Positions 62,440 through 64,000 of a DNA stretch of 64,000 nt are shown here, piece by piece. The translations under genes were made by a program, and so were the position numbers. Position 1 is the stretch's first letter. Each line of letters begins with the position of its first letter. The notes under the pieces are model-generated. The model saw nothing but the letters and a program-made list of their open reading frames with translations. It was not told the DNA's origin and made no database searches. The stretch comes from Glandiceps talaboti (taxonomy: Eukaryota; Hemichordata; Enteropneusta; Spengelidae): the NCBI RefSeq assembly GCF_964340395.1, contig NC_135561.1:206001-270000 (forward strand), read 5' to 3'.

Positions 62440-62717
62440 AACTGATTGGTCACAATGAGGAGTGATAATGTATGTCAGCCTAAGTGACTATATTCAAATG
62501 AAGTCATTATGTAAATGAACACTCAAACTGATTGGTCACAATGAGGAGTGATAACGTAAATGTAAATGTGCTCTTGTAGAGATGAACACAAGAGTGACAC
62601 AAATATCTACAAAAAAGCATGATAACTGTCATTGGGGCATGGCTAAATTAATCATTTGCCATCACTAGCATTACAAGTTGTTAGTGAAGCAAAATCACAG
62701 ATCGTGATGTTAACAGG
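62440..62717 (-). mobile_element. Copy of the 41225 inverted-repeat element (one end)
   Basis: In reverse complement it matches much of 41225-41530, including gtgatggcaa, attaatttagccatgcc, gtgtcactcttgtg and gttatcactcc, and ends at the CCTGTTTA-like terminus (taacagg, 62717). The caaactgattggtcacaatg segment is repeated locally at about 62410-62560. Confidence 0.65.
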
Positions 62718-62988
62718 CTTGGTACATATGTCTGTCAAGTAAATCTTGGTGTAAAATCTTTGGTGTATAGATGAAATTACATTTCTGTTGCAAAGTTTGA
62801 TTCTATGATGTAAAGTTTACTCATATTGGTTATTATCATGAAAATGACATACTAGATTTTGACATTTCTTTTAAAATATCTGCAGCAGTTTCAACTCACA
62901 ATATTAGTTATGAAAAGTTTGAATAAGAAAAAGTATTCTTTTGAAGTATGACCAAAATTGTACTCTAGTTATTTGCTAGTTCTTCTGT

Positions 62989-64000
62989 CTAAGGAGTCCA
63001 AAATAATGAAGAGTACTGATCTTCTTTGTATTTCAAGTTCGGAATGTATTGTGTTGGAAAAGAATCCAGGAATGTATTGTTTTTATCGTTTAATTCTCCC
63101 ATGCTATATACTGGCATATAGCCAGCAATTAACATGAACTCTTTACAAGGGGAAAGTTCCTGTATCCTCTCAATAGCATCTGGCGATAAAGTCCGTTTCC
63201 ATGCCAACGCTGCCTCCGCAGAGTTTCTGGTTGTGTCAAAGGGACCACCATCATTGTATTTTGTATTGTTTTGCACCCATGAAACTACCGAGTCTGGAAC
63301 TGGCAAACCAACAAAATTGTAAATGTCTTGGGTCATTTCAAGTGGATTCAAAGCAATGTCTTCATATTTCACGGCCTTGTAACGGTTTTTAAGCCAATTT
63401 CTCATCGCAAGACCAATAAGTAAATTGTCAAGAGCATATCCACAATATCTTTTCATGTTAACGATAACTTTTTCCTTCAAGTCTGCGAGAGTGTAATTCG
63501 ACTTACTAACAAGTCGTCGTTCCATCCATGAGGGCGCTTTACCGCGAGGGTCTCGGATAACATGAATAACTTTCACATTTAGGGAAGGGTCGTGTAGAAG
63601 CGTCACTATGTCATTCAAATCGTAAAGACGTATAGATTTGATAACAACATGTTTTCGTTCCCGACACAAATCATGCAATATATCAGTTTTCACGGTAGCA
63701 CATTGCTTAGATGGTGGAATAAATTGCGGCCACCTGTCGGAACACAATATTGACGGAGTAAGGAGAGGTATTTCTCTTGTCCGCTTCCTCAGAGGACTTT
63801 TCGCCAAGTCAGATGCATAGCAACGCATTAAATCAGACGTAAAATTACACCTGAAAATATCGTTTAACATTTCCACGTGTTTTGGACGGACGAGACTATA
63901 GGGTAAGTTAGACATCTGCATACATTTTAGTAAAGTTCTTCCTGGTTCGTACGAATAGAAAAAATCGTCATTGGCGTTGAAAAGTTCACCGACGAATGTA
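62989..64000 (-). CDS. Golgi carbohydrate 6-O-sulfotransferase (CHST1/3-like), 5' end outside window
   Basis: The frame is open from the window edge to TAG at 62989, giving 336 residues. It starts TFVGELFNANDDFFYSYEPG, the sequence that follows the 5'-phosphosulfate-binding R-S-G-S/T-S/T loop in this family; the loop itself, the membrane anchor and the start codon lie beyond 64000. The 3'-phosphate site is VIHVIRDPRGKAPSW, with the usual R and S spaced around it. Other family features are RYKAVKYEDIALNPLEMTQD-like sequence (VKYEDIALNPLE) and YNFVGLPVP near the end. The family transfers sulfate from PAPS to Gal, GalNAc or GlcNAc on glycans in the Golgi lumen; the precise acceptor cannot be told. 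Single-exon over the visible part, as is common in this group. Confidence 0.88.
   Translation of the reverse strand, partial: TFVGELFNANDDFFYSYEPGRTLLKCMQMSNLPYSLVRPKHVEMLNDIFRCNFTSDLMRCYASDLAKSPLRKRTREIPLLTPSILCSDRWPQFIPPSKQCATVKTDILHDLCRERKHVVIKSIRLYDLNDIVTLLHDPSLNVKVIHVIRDPRGKAPSWMERRLVSKSNYTLADLKEKVIVNMKRYCGYALDNLLIGLAMRNWLKNRYKAVKYEDIALNPLEMTQDIYNFVGLPVPDSVVSWVQNNTKYNDGGPFDTTRNSAEAALAWKRTLSPDAIERIQELSPCKEFMLIAGYMPVYSMGELNDKNNTFLDSFPTQYIPNLKYKEDQYSSLFWTP

Overview
This is animal nuclear DNA. It is AT-rich and carries eight intron-containing genes with ordinary GT-AG splice sites. The introns hold many minisatellites, microsatellites and small inverted-repeat transposons. There is a tRNA-derived SINE with an (ATT)n tail and probable LINE 3' ends. 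Proteins align over their full length with vertebrate orthologues (alignments done from memory), while the introns are short and the repeats are not of vertebrate type. I read it as a marine invertebrate, perhaps a non-vertebrate deuterostome or a lophotrochozoan; the sequence alone does not decide which. No retrovirus, LTR element or Polinton was recognised.

Layout. 1-11450 (+): the 3' part of Smoothened (TM2 to the end of the tail), with a 2.6-kb array of a 46-bp unit in one intron. 11.4-15.5 kb: intergenic, with minisatellites and palindromic RFX X-box-like sites. 15512-24370 (+): BYSL (bystin), complete in 10 coding exons; its introns contain tandem copies of its own exon edges. 26363-27223 (-): a glycine N-acyltransferase-like gene. 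28.8-29.5 kb: a 36-bp VNTR. 30891-39750 (-): NMD3, complete in 12 coding exons. 39.8-43.0 kb: intergenic, rich in inverted-repeat elements. 43006-45986 (-): a glutathionyl-hydroquinone reductase (YqjG/ECM4 family) whose first coding exon appears to hold only four coding bases. 46-49.5 kb: intergenic, with a near-perfect 83-nt palindrome. 49518-57689 (-): TADA3, complete in 9 coding exons. 58255-61914 (+): PIGV, complete in 3 coding exons and head-to-head with TADA3. 62989-64000 (-): the 3' part of a Golgi carbohydrate sulfotransferase that runs off the right edge.

The genes are independent housekeeping or signalling loci, not an operon or pathway cluster. BYSL (40S maturation) and NMD3 (60S export) are both ribosome-assembly factors. 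TADA3 and PIGV probably share a 565-bp promoter. The most unusual material is in the introns: six tandem 62-bp copies of a 3' splice site plus the start of the following exon in BYSL, further decayed copies of the next exon's 3' end, the SMO array carrying TTGGTCAGGTCA in most units, and several families of very short foldback elements, some with tandemly expanded interiors.
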